From DATBLE01 sp046734415 (GTDB taxonomy: Bacteria; Actinomycetota; Thermoleophilia; Gaiellales; Gaiellaceae), in the NCBI GenBank assembly GCA_046734415.1, contig JBKPRD010000310.1:1-37881 (forward strand): a DNA stretch of 37,881 bases. The letters run 5' to 3'. A program made the translations under genes and the position numbers. Below, in pieces: positions 1 through 7,048 of the stretch; positions within the stretch are counted from its first letter, which is position 1; each line of letters starts with the position of its first letter. Below the pieces are notes generated by a model that was not told where the DNA came from, made no database searches, and saw only the letters and a list, made by a program, of their open reading frames with translations.

Positions 1-587
1 CCATCTGAAGATCGTAGCCGCGTGGGCGACACGAGCCTCTCCACGTACTTGGCGAGCAGGTCCGCCTCGAGGTTCACTGCGGACCCCGGCTCGAGGGTGC
101 CGAGCGTCGTCACCGCGAGTGTGTGCGGGACGAGCGCGACCGCGAATCCCTCGTCGTCGAGGGCTGCGATCGTCAGCGAGACGCCGTCGAGCGCGATCGA
201 GCCCTTTTCGACGCAGTAGCGGAGGATGCCGGAGGGCGCGTCCGCCCAGAGCCGGACGCCCTCGCCCTCCGGCTCCAGCGTGCGCACCCGCCCAACGCCG
301 TCCACGTGGCCCTGGACGTAGTGGCCGCCGAGCGGCTCGCCGACGCGGAGCGCCGTCTCCAGGTTGACTCCTGCGCCCGGCTCGAGGCGGGCGAGGGTCG
401 TCCGCGCGAGCGTCTCGGGCACGGCGTCGAACGCGAGCGTGCGGCGGTCGCCGTCGACGACGGTCAGGCAACAGCCGTTGACCGAGACCGAGTCGCCGAT
501 CGCGGCGGCGAGAGACGACTCGACGGTGAGCCTGCCGTCGTCGAAGGAGACAACCCGCCCCACCTCTCGCACGAGCCCCGTGAACAC
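1..587 (-). CDS. ribE: Riboflavin synthase alpha subunit, 3' end cut by window
   Basis: This enzyme makes riboflavin by dismutation of two molecules of 6,7-dimethyl-8-ribityllumazine in the cytoplasm. The frame opens with a GTG at 587 giving MFTGLVREVG, the standard family N-terminus. The duplicated lumazine-binding barrel is visible: VNGCCLTV (about residues 36-43) and GHYVQGHVDG (88-97) in the first half, then SIALDGVSLTI (130-140) and VNLEADLLAKYVERL (171-185) in the second. About 195 codons are present and no stop is reached by position 1, so only a short C-terminal tail is missing. It follows a small ORF by 17 bp and lies downstream of ribD in the same direction, as expected for a riboflavin operon. 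I see no convincing Shine-Dalgarno before the GTG, so it may be translated by coupling. Identity is secure; only the exact C-terminus is unknown. Confidence 0.95.
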   Translation of the reverse strand, partial: MFTGLVREVGRVVSFDDGRLTVESSLAAAIGDSVSVNGCCLTVVDGDRRTLAFDAVPETLARTTLARLEPGAGVNLETALRVGEPLGGHYVQGHVDGVGRVRTLEPEGEGVRLWADAPSGILRYCVEKGSIALDGVSLTIAALDDEGFAVALVPHTLAVTTLGTLEPGSAVNLEADLLAKYVERLVSPTRLRSSD

Positions 588-604
588 GGAGCAAGGCTAG
601 CCGT

Positions 605-835
605 CTACCCGAGCGCGAGCGCCTCTAGGGTCTCTCGCACGACCCACTCCAGCCGCCCGCGGCCGTGCGCCGCACCGCCCACCTCGGCCAGCAGCTCATC
701 GACCGCCTCGGCCTGCGAGTCGGACAGCGCCGCCCGGTCGGCGCCCGCGAGCGCGGCCCGGAGCTCCGCGTTGTCGAGGTGGCCCGCGAGCCACCGGGAG
801 AGGACGCCGATCAGCTCGTCAGGGCTCGTGGACAT
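605..835 (-). CDS. Small hypothetical protein between ribD and ribE (76 aa)
   Basis: I do not recognise this protein. The ATG at 833-835 lies inside the last codons of ribD (17-bp overlap) and the TAG at 605 is 17 bp before the ribE start, so the frame fills exactly the space between two riboflavin genes. The 76-residue product is soluble, acidic and helical in character (for example NAELRAALAGADRAALSDSQ, then a Trp-containing C-terminal helix around residues 61-75). No cysteine, membrane segment or metal motif is visible. Codon use matches real genes here: third positions are G or C and the amino acid mix is balanced, unlike the Arg/Pro-rich shadow frames. There is a GGAGG about 20 nt upstream, which is too far to decide the start. 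The position suggests translational coupling to ribD. Function is unknown, and a non-coding gap is the alternative. Confidence 0.6.
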   Translation of the reverse strand: MSTSPDELIGVLSRWLAGHLDNAELRAALAGADRAALSDSQAEAVDELLAEVGGAAHGRGRLEWVVRETLEALALG

Positions 836-1760
836 AGGCGGTGAGGAGGACGTCCTCCCCGATCTGTCGCGCCTGCATCCGCGCGAGCTCGACGGGGGCG
901 GCGAGAGAACCGAGCATCGGCACGCCGGCTCCTGCGATCGTCGGCGTGACAAAGACGAGCAGCTTGTCGACGAGACCATCCTCGAGGAACGACGTGGCGA
1001 GCGTCGGGCCGCCCTCGAGCAGGAGCGACTGGATTCCCTCGGCCCCGAGCGCAGTCAGCTCGGCGTCGATCGGGCCGGAACGCAGCTCCAGGCCGGATCC
1101 CTCTGGCAGCGGCCCGGTGCCGAAGGCGAGCCGGCGCGGCTGACGCTGGGCGCCGACGTCGCGAGCGGTCAGGCGGGGCGCGTCGGCGCGGACCGTGCCC
1201 ATGCCTACGGCGACGGCGTCTGCCGACGCCCGCAGCTCGTGGACGAGCCGGCGGCTTTGCTCGTCGCTCAGCCAACGGCGGCCGGGGACGGTGACTCGGC
1301 CGTCGACCGTGACCGCCAGCTTCAGGGTCACGAACGGCCGTCCGTTCGCGACCCACATGCGCCAGGCCTCGTTCTGCGCTCGTGCGGCGAACAGATCGTC
1401 GTGCTCGACCTCGAGCCCTCGCTTGCGGAGCAGCTCGAGCCCGCCGGCGGCGTCGGGGTTGGGGTCGAGCGAGCCGGCGACGACCCTGGCGACCCCGGCG
1501 TCGAGGACCGCCTGCGTGCACGGCGGAGTGGAGCCGTGGTGCGCGCACGGCTCCATCGTCACGTACAGGGTCGCGCCGCGGGCGCGGGCGCCGGCGGCGT
1601 CGAGCGCGACCACCTCCGCGTGCGGCCCGCCCTTCCGCTCGTGCCAGCCCTCGCCGACGACCTCGCCGTCAGCGACGACGACGGCGCCGACGACGGGGTT
1701 CGGGTGAGTCGTGCCGCGGCCGCGCTCCGCGAGCTCGAGCGCGCGCTCCAGGTGGCTCAT
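819..1760 (-). CDS. ribD: Bifunctional riboflavin biosynthesis deaminase/reductase RibD
   Basis: RibD converts the GTP cyclohydrolase II product in two steps: deamination of the pyrimidine ring, then NADPH-dependent reduction of the ribosyl side chain. The 313-residue product has both parts. The zinc deaminase domain (about 1-140) shows GPHAEV with the catalytic HAE at 47-49 and the zinc cysteines C72 and C81 in EPCAHHGSTPPC. The reductase domain (about 145-313) begins PFVTLKLAVTVDGRV and contains LLLEGGPTLATSFLEDGLVD near residue 247. Length is slightly below the usual 350-370, without loss of a recognisable motif. The ATG overlaps the TGA of rpe in an ATGA, so the two are translationally coupled. 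The 3' end overlaps a small ORF that leads into ribE. Confidence 0.96.
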   Translation of the reverse strand: MSHLERALELAERGRGTTHPNPVVGAVVVADGEVVGEGWHERKGGPHAEVVALDAAGARARGATLYVTMEPCAHHGSTPPCTQAVLDAGVARVVAGSLDPNPDAAGGLELLRKRGLEVEHDDLFAARAQNEAWRMWVANGRPFVTLKLAVTVDGRVTVPGRRWLSDEQSRRLVHELRASADAVAVGMGTVRADAPRLTARDVGAQRQPRRLAFGTGPLPEGSGLELRSGPIDAELTALGAEGIQSLLLEGGPTLATSFLEDGLVDKLLVFVTPTIAGAGVPMLGSLAAPVELARMQARQIGEDVLLTAYVHEP

Positions 1761-2434
1761 GCGAGCTGCTGGACGAGGCGCCGGTAGGCACGCGGGAGGT
1801 CTTCCATCCCGAAGATCGCGCTGCCGCAGACGATCAGGTCGGCCCCCGCCTCGTAGACGCTGCGGGCGTTCTCGTAGGTGATCCCGCCGTCGACCTGCAG
1901 GTGGACGCCCGCGGGCAGCCCAGCGCGGAGCGCACGCAGCCGGTCGAGCGCCTCCGGCATGAACGCCTGGCCCGAGTAGCCGGGGTGGATGCTCATGCAG
2001 AGCACGAGATCGAAGTGTTCGGCGAAGGCGACCGCGTCCTCGACCGGCGTCTCCGGCTTGATCGAGAGACCGACCGCGAAGCCGTGCTCGCGCGCCTGAG
2101 TGGCGACCGCGGCCGTGTCGGCGACGGCCTCGAGGTGGAAGGTGACGCTATCGGCGCCCGCCGCGCGGAGCGCCTCGAAGTGGTGTGCCGGGTTGTCGAC
2201 CATCAGGTGGCAGTCGAAGACGCCCTGCTCCCGGTGGACGAGTGGGGCGATCGACTGGAGCACGATCGGCCCCATCGTGATCGGCTCGACGAAGTGCCCG
2301 TCGCCGATGTCGAAGTGGAAGATCCGCGTCCCGGCCCGGAGCAGGATCTCGACCTGCTCGCCGAGCCGCGCGAAGTCGGCCGCATACAGGGACGGCTCGA
2401 CCTCGACCGTCCGGATCCAGTCGTCCCAGCTCAC
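1757..2434 (-). CDS. rpe: Ribulose-phosphate 3-epimerase (divergent motifs)
   Basis: Rpe interconverts ribulose 5-phosphate and xylulose 5-phosphate in the pentose phosphate pathway; placed here it may help supply ribulose 5-phosphate to riboflavin synthesis. The 225-residue product keeps the TIM-barrel landmarks: EPSLYAADF near residue 13, HFDIGDGHF (40-48, with the metal-ligand His40 and Asp42), CHLMVDNP (75-82), VDGGIT with the second catalytic Asp, and the phosphate-binding CGSAIF near the C-terminus. Two motifs differ from the usual form: the family norm is DVMDGHF, here IGDGHF, so one active-site methionine is replaced by glycine; and the usual NPGFGGQ reads HPGYSGQ. The start is GTG at 2434. 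The TGA overlaps the ribD ATG by 4 bp. A related sugar-phosphate epimerase specificity is possible but less likely. Confidence 0.88.
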   Translation of the reverse strand: MSWDDWIRTVEVEPSLYAADFARLGEQVEILLRAGTRIFHFDIGDGHFVEPITMGPIVLQSIAPLVHREQGVFDCHLMVDNPAHHFEALRAAGADSVTFHLEAVADTAAVATQAREHGFAVGLSIKPETPVEDAVAFAEHFDLVLCMSIHPGYSGQAFMPEALDRLRALRAGLPAGVHLQVDGGITYENARSVYEAGADLIVCGSAIFGMEDLPRAYRRLVQQLA

Positions 2435-2470
2435 GGCGCGATCTTACGCAGCACCCAAGTGACGTTTGCC

Positions 2471-2565
2471 ACCCAGTCTCTGAGACCGGGGGTGTGACGA
2501 TTCTGCACCAATTCGTCCACAGCAGGTGCCTGGCACTGGGGTGTGACTTTGGGTGCCAAATCGTC
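2471..2565. repeat. Mosaic intergenic repeat, copy A
   Basis: The rsmB-rpe gap (2435-2571) is almost filled by palindromic and repeated segments. First is a hairpin built on GTCTC/GAGAC with flanking CCCA (2471-2490). Two diverged copies of a unit starting GGTGTGAC and ending CCAA-T-CGTC follow at 2491-2517 and 2540-2565. Between them lie ATTCGTCCACAG (2511-2522) and the palindrome GTGCCTGGCAC (2526-2536). ACCCAGTCTCTGAGACC recurs exactly at 24635-24651. ATTCGTCCACAG and GGTGCCTGGCACTGG recur inverted at 12329-12340 and 12362-12376. There is no coding potential. It may also end the rsmB transcript, although no T-run follows the hairpins. Confidence 0.8.
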
Positions 2566-2571
2566 TACCGG

Positions 2572-3789
2572 TCAGACCCGCAGCCTGGCGACGAAGAACC
2601 CCGACGTGCCGTGGCGGTGCGGTGTGGTCAGCAGGAACTCGGGCCGCTTCGGATGGCGGAACCCGGGCCACTCGGCGCCGAGGTCATCCGGCTCGAGGCC
2701 GGCGGCGTCGACGACCGCCTCGTTCTCGTCGGCGTTCAGGGTGCAGACGGAGTAGACGATCCTCCCGCCGGCTTTGACCCGCTCCGCCGCGGACCGGAGC
2801 AGTGCGAGCTGGAGCTCGGGAAGCGGCTGCGCCCGCCAGCGGAGGTCGGGACGCCCCGCGAGGACACCAAGGCCTGAGCACGGTGCGTCCACGAGCGCCC
2901 GGTCGAAACCCGTCAGCTCGGGCGGCAGCGCGAGTCCGTCGGCGTTGACGACGCGGACGTGGGTCGCACCGAGGCGGCGCGCGTTCTCCTCGAGCTCCGC
3001 GGCACGACCCGGGTGGAGCTCGACCGCGACGACCTCTCCGGCGAGCATGGTCGCCTTGCCCCCGGGCGCCGCGCACAGGTCGAGCACGCGCTCCCCGTCG
3101 CGACTGCCGACCGCGAGACCGGCGAGCTGCGACCCGCGGCTCTGCGGCCAGATTCGCCCCTCCGCGAACGCGAGATCGTCGACGCGCTCGACGCGGTAGG
3201 CGCCGGGGACGTCCGTCGGCTCGCCTCTGATCTCGCCGCGCACGAGTCGGACGACGGTTTCGCGCGCGTCGTTCTGGGCGCGCATGAGCTCGATCGCCTC
3301 CTCCTCGCCCCAGTCGCGCACCCACGTCTCGTAGATCCAGTCGGGATACGACTGCTTCAGCGGCCCCTCCGGCAGCCCGTCGAGCAGCTCGCGAAGACCC
3401 ACGCTCAGCCGGCGCATGACCGCGTTCGTGAACGGCACCGCGCGCTCGAGCCTCGCCGCCCGCACGAGCTCCACCGACTCGTTCACCGCCGCGTGCGGAG
3501 CGACCTCGAGATACCCGAGCTGGTAGGCGCCGATCCGCAACGCTGTGCGAACCGGTGGATCGAGCTTGCGCACCGGGCGGCGCCCGAGCGTCTCGATGCC
3601 GTGGTCGAGCGCGCGCACGCGCTGGATGGTCCCGTAGGCGATCTGCTGCGCCAGCGCGCGGTCGCGGCGGTCGAGCCCTTCGGCCGCGCCCGGGAGAACG
3701 CGGTCGGCGTACGAGTCCTCCTCGAAGACCCGGCGGACGACCTCGTACGCCGCCCGCCGTGCCGGCGCTACCGAAGGCCCCTGAGCCAT
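2572..3789 (-). CDS. rsmB: 16S rRNA (cytosine-967-C5)-methyltransferase RsmB
   Basis: RsmB methylates C967 of 16S rRNA using S-adenosylmethionine. The 405-residue product has an N-terminal NusB-like helical domain (about 8-140, starting ARRAAYEVVRRVFEEDSYAD), then the Rossmann methyltransferase domain. The SAM-binding motif is VLDLCAAPGGKATML (235-249), the motif IV cysteine is Cys304 in DAPCSGLGVL, and the catalytic motif VI cysteine is Cys349 in YSVCTLNADENE. Both cysteines of the RNA m5C mechanism are present. The chosen ATG at 3787-3789 lies inside the last seven codons of fmt (22-bp overlap); the frame stays open far upstream, but that sequence is the shadow of fmt. Operon order def-fmt-rsmB is a classic bacterial arrangement. 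Confidence 0.96.
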   Translation of the reverse strand: MAQGPSVAPARRAAYEVVRRVFEEDSYADRVLPGAAEGLDRRDRALAQQIAYGTIQRVRALDHGIETLGRRPVRKLDPPVRTALRIGAYQLGYLEVAPHAAVNESVELVRAARLERAVPFTNAVMRRLSVGLRELLDGLPEGPLKQSYPDWIYETWVRDWGEEEAIELMRAQNDARETVVRLVRGEIRGEPTDVPGAYRVERVDDLAFAEGRIWPQSRGSQLAGLAVGSRDGERVLDLCAAPGGKATMLAGEVVAVELHPGRAAELEENARRLGATHVRVVNADGLALPPELTGFDRALVDAPCSGLGVLAGRPDLRWRAQPLPELQLALLRSAAERVKAGGRIVYSVCTLNADENEAVVDAAGLEPDDLGAEWPGFRHPKRPEFLLTTPHRHGTSGFFVARLRV

Positions 3790-4544
3790 TCGGCGTAGGT
3801 CATCCGCCGCCCGCCCGGCGGCTGGACCTCGACCGGGACGAACGCACCGTTCTCGACGCGGGCGCGCCACACCGTCACGGGCCGCCCGTCGAGCTCCGCG
3901 CGCGCGCCGATGTGCGGCGAGAGCGCGCGGATGCGGTTGACCGCGGCCTCCGGGTCGGACGGGTCGAGCACGCGGTCCTCCGGTCCGATCTTCACCGCAT
4001 AGGTGACGCCGTCCTCGGGCTGTGGCTCGAACGACGGCGCCGGAAGCACCCGCTCGAGCAGCTCGACTGCGAGCGCCGCCGACCGGTCGTAGACGGCACC
4101 GGCGTCGTCTTCCGGCCCGACGGCGAACGCCTCCTGCGCGGCGATCGGGCCGGCGTCGAGCTCCTCGACGAGCTTGATGATCGTCACCCCGGTCTGCGCG
4201 TCGCCCGCCATCAACGCGCGCTCCACCGGCGCCGCGCCCCGCCACCGCGGCAGCAGCGACGGATGGACGTTGAGCCAGAGGTGCCGCTCGAGCAGCTCGC
4301 GCGGGATCAGCCTCCCGTACGCGACGAGCACGATCGTCGGCTCCTCCGGGACGTCCTCGAGACGCTCGACGGCCGGCAGGCCGAGCTTCAGCGCCGTCAG
4401 CTTCGCGGGCGCCGGCCGCAGGCCACGGCCGCGGCCGGCCGGCGCGTCCGGCTGGGTGAGCACGAACGGGATCTCGTGCCGCGCCGCCAGCCGCTCGAGG
4501 ACCTCCGCCCCGAACGGAGCCGACGCGGCGAAGCCGAACCTCAC
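3768..4544 (-). CDS. fmt: Methionyl-tRNA formyltransferase (short form)
   Basis: Fmt formylates initiator Met-tRNA with 10-formyltetrahydrofolate. The catalytic loop is intact: LNVHPSLLPRWRGAAP gives Asn92 and His94, and LDAGPI gives Asp130, matching the Asn-His-Asp triad of the family. QPDAPAGRGRGLRPAP (31-46) is the usual N-terminal loop. At 258 residues the protein is about 50 shorter than typical Fmt. The OB-like C-terminal domain is present (RPVTVWRARVENGAF) but trimmed, ending in MTYAEWLRG. The N-terminal motif, usually AGTP-FA, reads AASAPFG. The GTG start at 4544 overlaps the def TGA in a GTGA. Upstream partner def removes the same formyl group from new proteins. Function is secure; the compact build is the oddity. 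Confidence 0.93.
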   Translation of the reverse strand: MRFGFAASAPFGAEVLERLAARHEIPFVLTQPDAPAGRGRGLRPAPAKLTALKLGLPAVERLEDVPEEPTIVLVAYGRLIPRELLERHLWLNVHPSLLPRWRGAAPVERALMAGDAQTGVTIIKLVEELDAGPIAAQEAFAVGPEDDAGAVYDRSAALAVELLERVLPAPSFEPQPEDGVTYAVKIGPEDRVLDPSDPEAAVNRIRALSPHIGARAELDGRPVTVWRARVENGAFVPVEVQPPGGRRMTYAEWLRGLR

Positions 4545-5107
4545 CCCAGGATGGGCTGCGGGCGGAGCGTGGCCATCGCCTCCCGCCGGGCCTCCGGCGT
4601 CGTCCGCTCGAGGATCAGCACGCCGTCCAGGTGGTCGAGCTCGTGCTGGACGACCCGTGCATCGAGCCCGGAGAGCTGGAGACGGATCGGAGCGCCGGTC
4701 GGGTCGTGCGCCTCGAGCGTCAACGAGGCGTGCCGCTCGACCGGGACGAGCACGCGCTGGAGAGAGAGACAGCCCTCGTCGTCCGTCTCCCGCTCCTCGC
4801 TCGGGTCGACGATGCTCGGATTGACTGCCGCGACGGACTCGTCGTGGTCGTGCCTCCGGAAGACGAACACGCGCCGGACGACGCCGACCTGATTCGCGGC
4901 CAGCCCGACACCGTTCGCGTCCTCCATCAGCGCGCCCATCCGCTCGACGAGCCGGCGCAGGTCGTCGTCGAACTCCTCGACCTCGTGGGAGTGCATCACG
5001 AGCGCGGGATCCGGCCACTGGCGGATCTGCGCGAGCGCGAGCTGCCGGCGCGCCTCGCGCTCACCGTCGAGCTGCTCGTCCCTGACCTGGCCGTGCTCCT
5101 CGCTCAC
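4541..5107 (-). CDS. def: Peptide deformylase
   Basis: This metalloenzyme removes the N-formyl group from nascent proteins at the ribosome exit. All three family motifs are present in the 188-residue product: GVGLAANQ (66-73), EGCLS (111-115, Cys113 a metal ligand) and QHELDHLDG (154-162, with His155, Glu156 and His159 forming HExxH-type ligands and base). The first 25 residues are a charged extension before the usual core. The ATG at 5105-5107 begins 17 bp after the priA stop. The TGA overlaps the fmt GTG by 4 bp, so Def and Fmt, which act in opposite directions on the same formyl group, are co-translated. Confidence 0.97.
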   Translation of the reverse strand: MSEEHGQVRDEQLDGEREARRQLALAQIRQWPDPALVMHSHEVEEFDDDLRRLVERMGALMEDANGVGLAANQVGVVRRVFVFRRHDHDESVAAVNPSIVDPSEERETDDEGCLSLQRVLVPVERHASLTLEAHDPTGAPIRLQLSGLDARVVQHELDHLDGVLILERTTPEARREAMATLRPQPILG

Positions 5108-5124
5108 CGGCGCAGTCTAGGCAT

Positions 5125-7026
5125 TCACACGCTCTGCGGATCGACGTCGACGACCACGGTGAGCCCTGCCTTCCGCATCGCGGGGGCGGCGGCGGCAAGC
5201 GCCTTCGCCGCCCGTGCGGCGAGCGCGCCCGGCCGCTCCGTCTTCGCGACGAGCTGCGCGCGGTGGCGGCCGCGCAGCCGGAGGATCGGAGCCGGCCCGA
5301 GCAGCTCCTCTCCCCCCAGCGCCGACTTCAGCTCCTCGAGCGCCCGCAGCGGCGCCTTGGGCTCGCGTCCCGAGACCACGATCCGGACGACGTGCCGGAA
5401 GGGCGGGTAGCCGAGGGCGCGGCGCCGTTCGAGCTCGCCGGCGAGGAAGCCCTCGACGTCGTGACGGGCGGCGAGCTCGACCGTGCGCACGTCGGGCCGG
5501 AAGGTCTGGATCAGCACGCGGCCCGGCGCATCGCGGCCGCTGCGCCCCGCGAGCTGCGTCAGGAGCTGGAAGGTCCGCTCCTCCGCCCGGAAGTCGGGGA
5601 GCGCCATCCCGGTGTCGGCGTCGACGACGGCGGCGAGGGCGACTCCCGCGAAGTGATGCCCCTTCGCGACCATCTGCGTCCCGAGCAGGACGGCGCGATC
5701 CGTGGCGGCGAAGCGCTCGAGCGCAGCCGCCGGATCCTTCGTGTCGGCGTCGAGCCGGATCAGCTCGAGCTCCGGCAGGCGCGCGGCCAGCTCGCGCTCG
5801 AGGCGCTGCGTCCCGGCGCCGATGCGGGCGAGCTCGGCCGAGCCGCACTCCGGGCAGAGCTCAGGCGGGGGCTCGCGAAAGCCGCAGTGGTGGCAACGAA
5901 GGCCGTCGGCATGCAGGACCAGCGCGACGTCGCAGTTCGGGCAGCGCCGCGTGACGCCGCAGGTCCGGCAGTGGACCGCGGGCGCGAGCCCGCGGCGGTT
6001 GAGCAGGAGGATCGCCTTCCCTCCGCGCTCGGCGAGCTTCCCGAGCTCCGCGAGAAGCGGCGCGGAGAGCGGGTACCCGGCCTCGCGCCGGAGGTCGACC
6101 ACGCGCACTGGGGGAAGACGGCCCACGAGGCGCCCCCCGAGCTCGAGCCGCTCGAGCGCCGCCCAGCTCTCCGGTCGCGGCGTCGCGCTGCCGAAGACGG
6201 CGACCGCCCCCTCGAGCGACGCCCGCTTGGCGGCGGCCGTCCGAGCGTCGTAGCGGGGATCCGACTCCTGCTTGTACGAGGCATCGTGCTCCTCGTCGAC
6301 CACGATCAGGCCGAGCCCGCATACCGGTGCGAAGATCGCGGAGCGCGCGCCGACCACGACGCGCGCCTCGCCCGAGGCAATCCGCTCGCGCTCGTCGCGC
6401 CGCCCGGCCTCGGTCAGCCCGGAGTGCAGCACGGCGATCCGGTCGTCGAACCGCGCCTGGAAGCGGCCGAGCGCCTGTGGCGTCAGCCCGATCTCCGGGA
6501 CGAGCACGATCGCGCCCAGGCCGCGCTCGAGCGCGGCGGCGCACGCTTGGAGGTAGACCTCGGTCTTGCCGCTGCCGGTTGCCCCGTAGAGCAGGAACCG
6601 GCCGCCGCCCGCGTCGATCGCCTCGACGATCCGGTCGAGCGCCGCCTGCTGCTCGAGCGTCAGCGCCGCCGGCTCGGCCTCGCCGGGAAGGCCGCGCGGC
6701 ACCGGCTTCCGCTCGCCCCGCCGAGCCCGCATCCGCGGCGCGACGAGCTCGAGCGCGCGGGCGGGGGTCGAGCCGTAGTAGTCGGCGAGCCAGAGGGCGA
6801 GGTCGACCAGGGCGGGTGGGATCTCGTCGAGGACGCGGCCGGCGGGCGTCGGCTCGATCCCGGGCGGCGCCGCGTCCTCGAGGCCGACGACGACGCCGCG
6901 CACCTGCGAGTGTCCAAACGGAACCGAGACGACCGCCCCCTTCTTGACGCGGTCCTGCACCTCGTAGGTGAACGGCCGTGCGACTGCGCGGGCGGAGACG
7001 AGAGGGTAGACGGAGGCGTAGGGCAC
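5125..7026 (-). CDS. priA: Primosomal protein N' (replication restart helicase PriA)
   Basis: PriA recognises stalled forks and D-loops and restarts replication. The 633-residue protein has the N-terminal DNA-binding region (about 1-115), Walker A YGATGSGKTE (147-156), DEEH (244-247), and a zinc-binding insertion near residues 345-395 with four Cys pairs of the CxxC type (CRTC, CPNC, CHHC, CPEC). The helicase motif VI is seen as LLTQLAGRSGRD. Unlike the mycobacterial and streptomycete PriA-like proteins, known for degraded helicase motifs, the ATPase motifs here look intact, so an active helicase is inferred. The start is GTG at 7026, with GGGAGG just before it, closer than ideal; no other in-frame start is better. 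It heads priA-def-fmt-rsmB, 22 bp behind the ZIP gene. Confidence 0.96.
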   Translation of the reverse strand: MPYASVYPLVSARAVARPFTYEVQDRVKKGAVVSVPFGHSQVRGVVVGLEDAAPPGIEPTPAGRVLDEIPPALVDLALWLADYYGSTPARALELVAPRMRARRGERKPVPRGLPGEAEPAALTLEQQAALDRIVEAIDAGGGRFLLYGATGSGKTEVYLQACAAALERGLGAIVLVPEIGLTPQALGRFQARFDDRIAVLHSGLTEAGRRDERERIASGEARVVVGARSAIFAPVCGLGLIVVDEEHDASYKQESDPRYDARTAAAKRASLEGAVAVFGSATPRPESWAALERLELGGRLVGRLPPVRVVDLRREAGYPLSAPLLAELGKLAERGGKAILLLNRRGLAPAVHCRTCGVTRRCPNCDVALVLHADGLRCHHCGFREPPPELCPECGSAELARIGAGTQRLERELAARLPELELIRLDADTKDPAAALERFAATDRAVLLGTQMVAKGHHFAGVALAAVVDADTGMALPDFRAEERTFQLLTQLAGRSGRDAPGRVLIQTFRPDVRTVELAARHDVEGFLAGELERRRALGYPPFRHVVRIVVSGREPKAPLRALEELKSALGGEELLGPAPILRLRGRHRAQLVAKTERPGALAARAAKALAAAAPAMRKAGLTVVVDVDPQSV

Positions 7027-7048
7027 GCCTCCCAGCGTAGGCGCGGGT

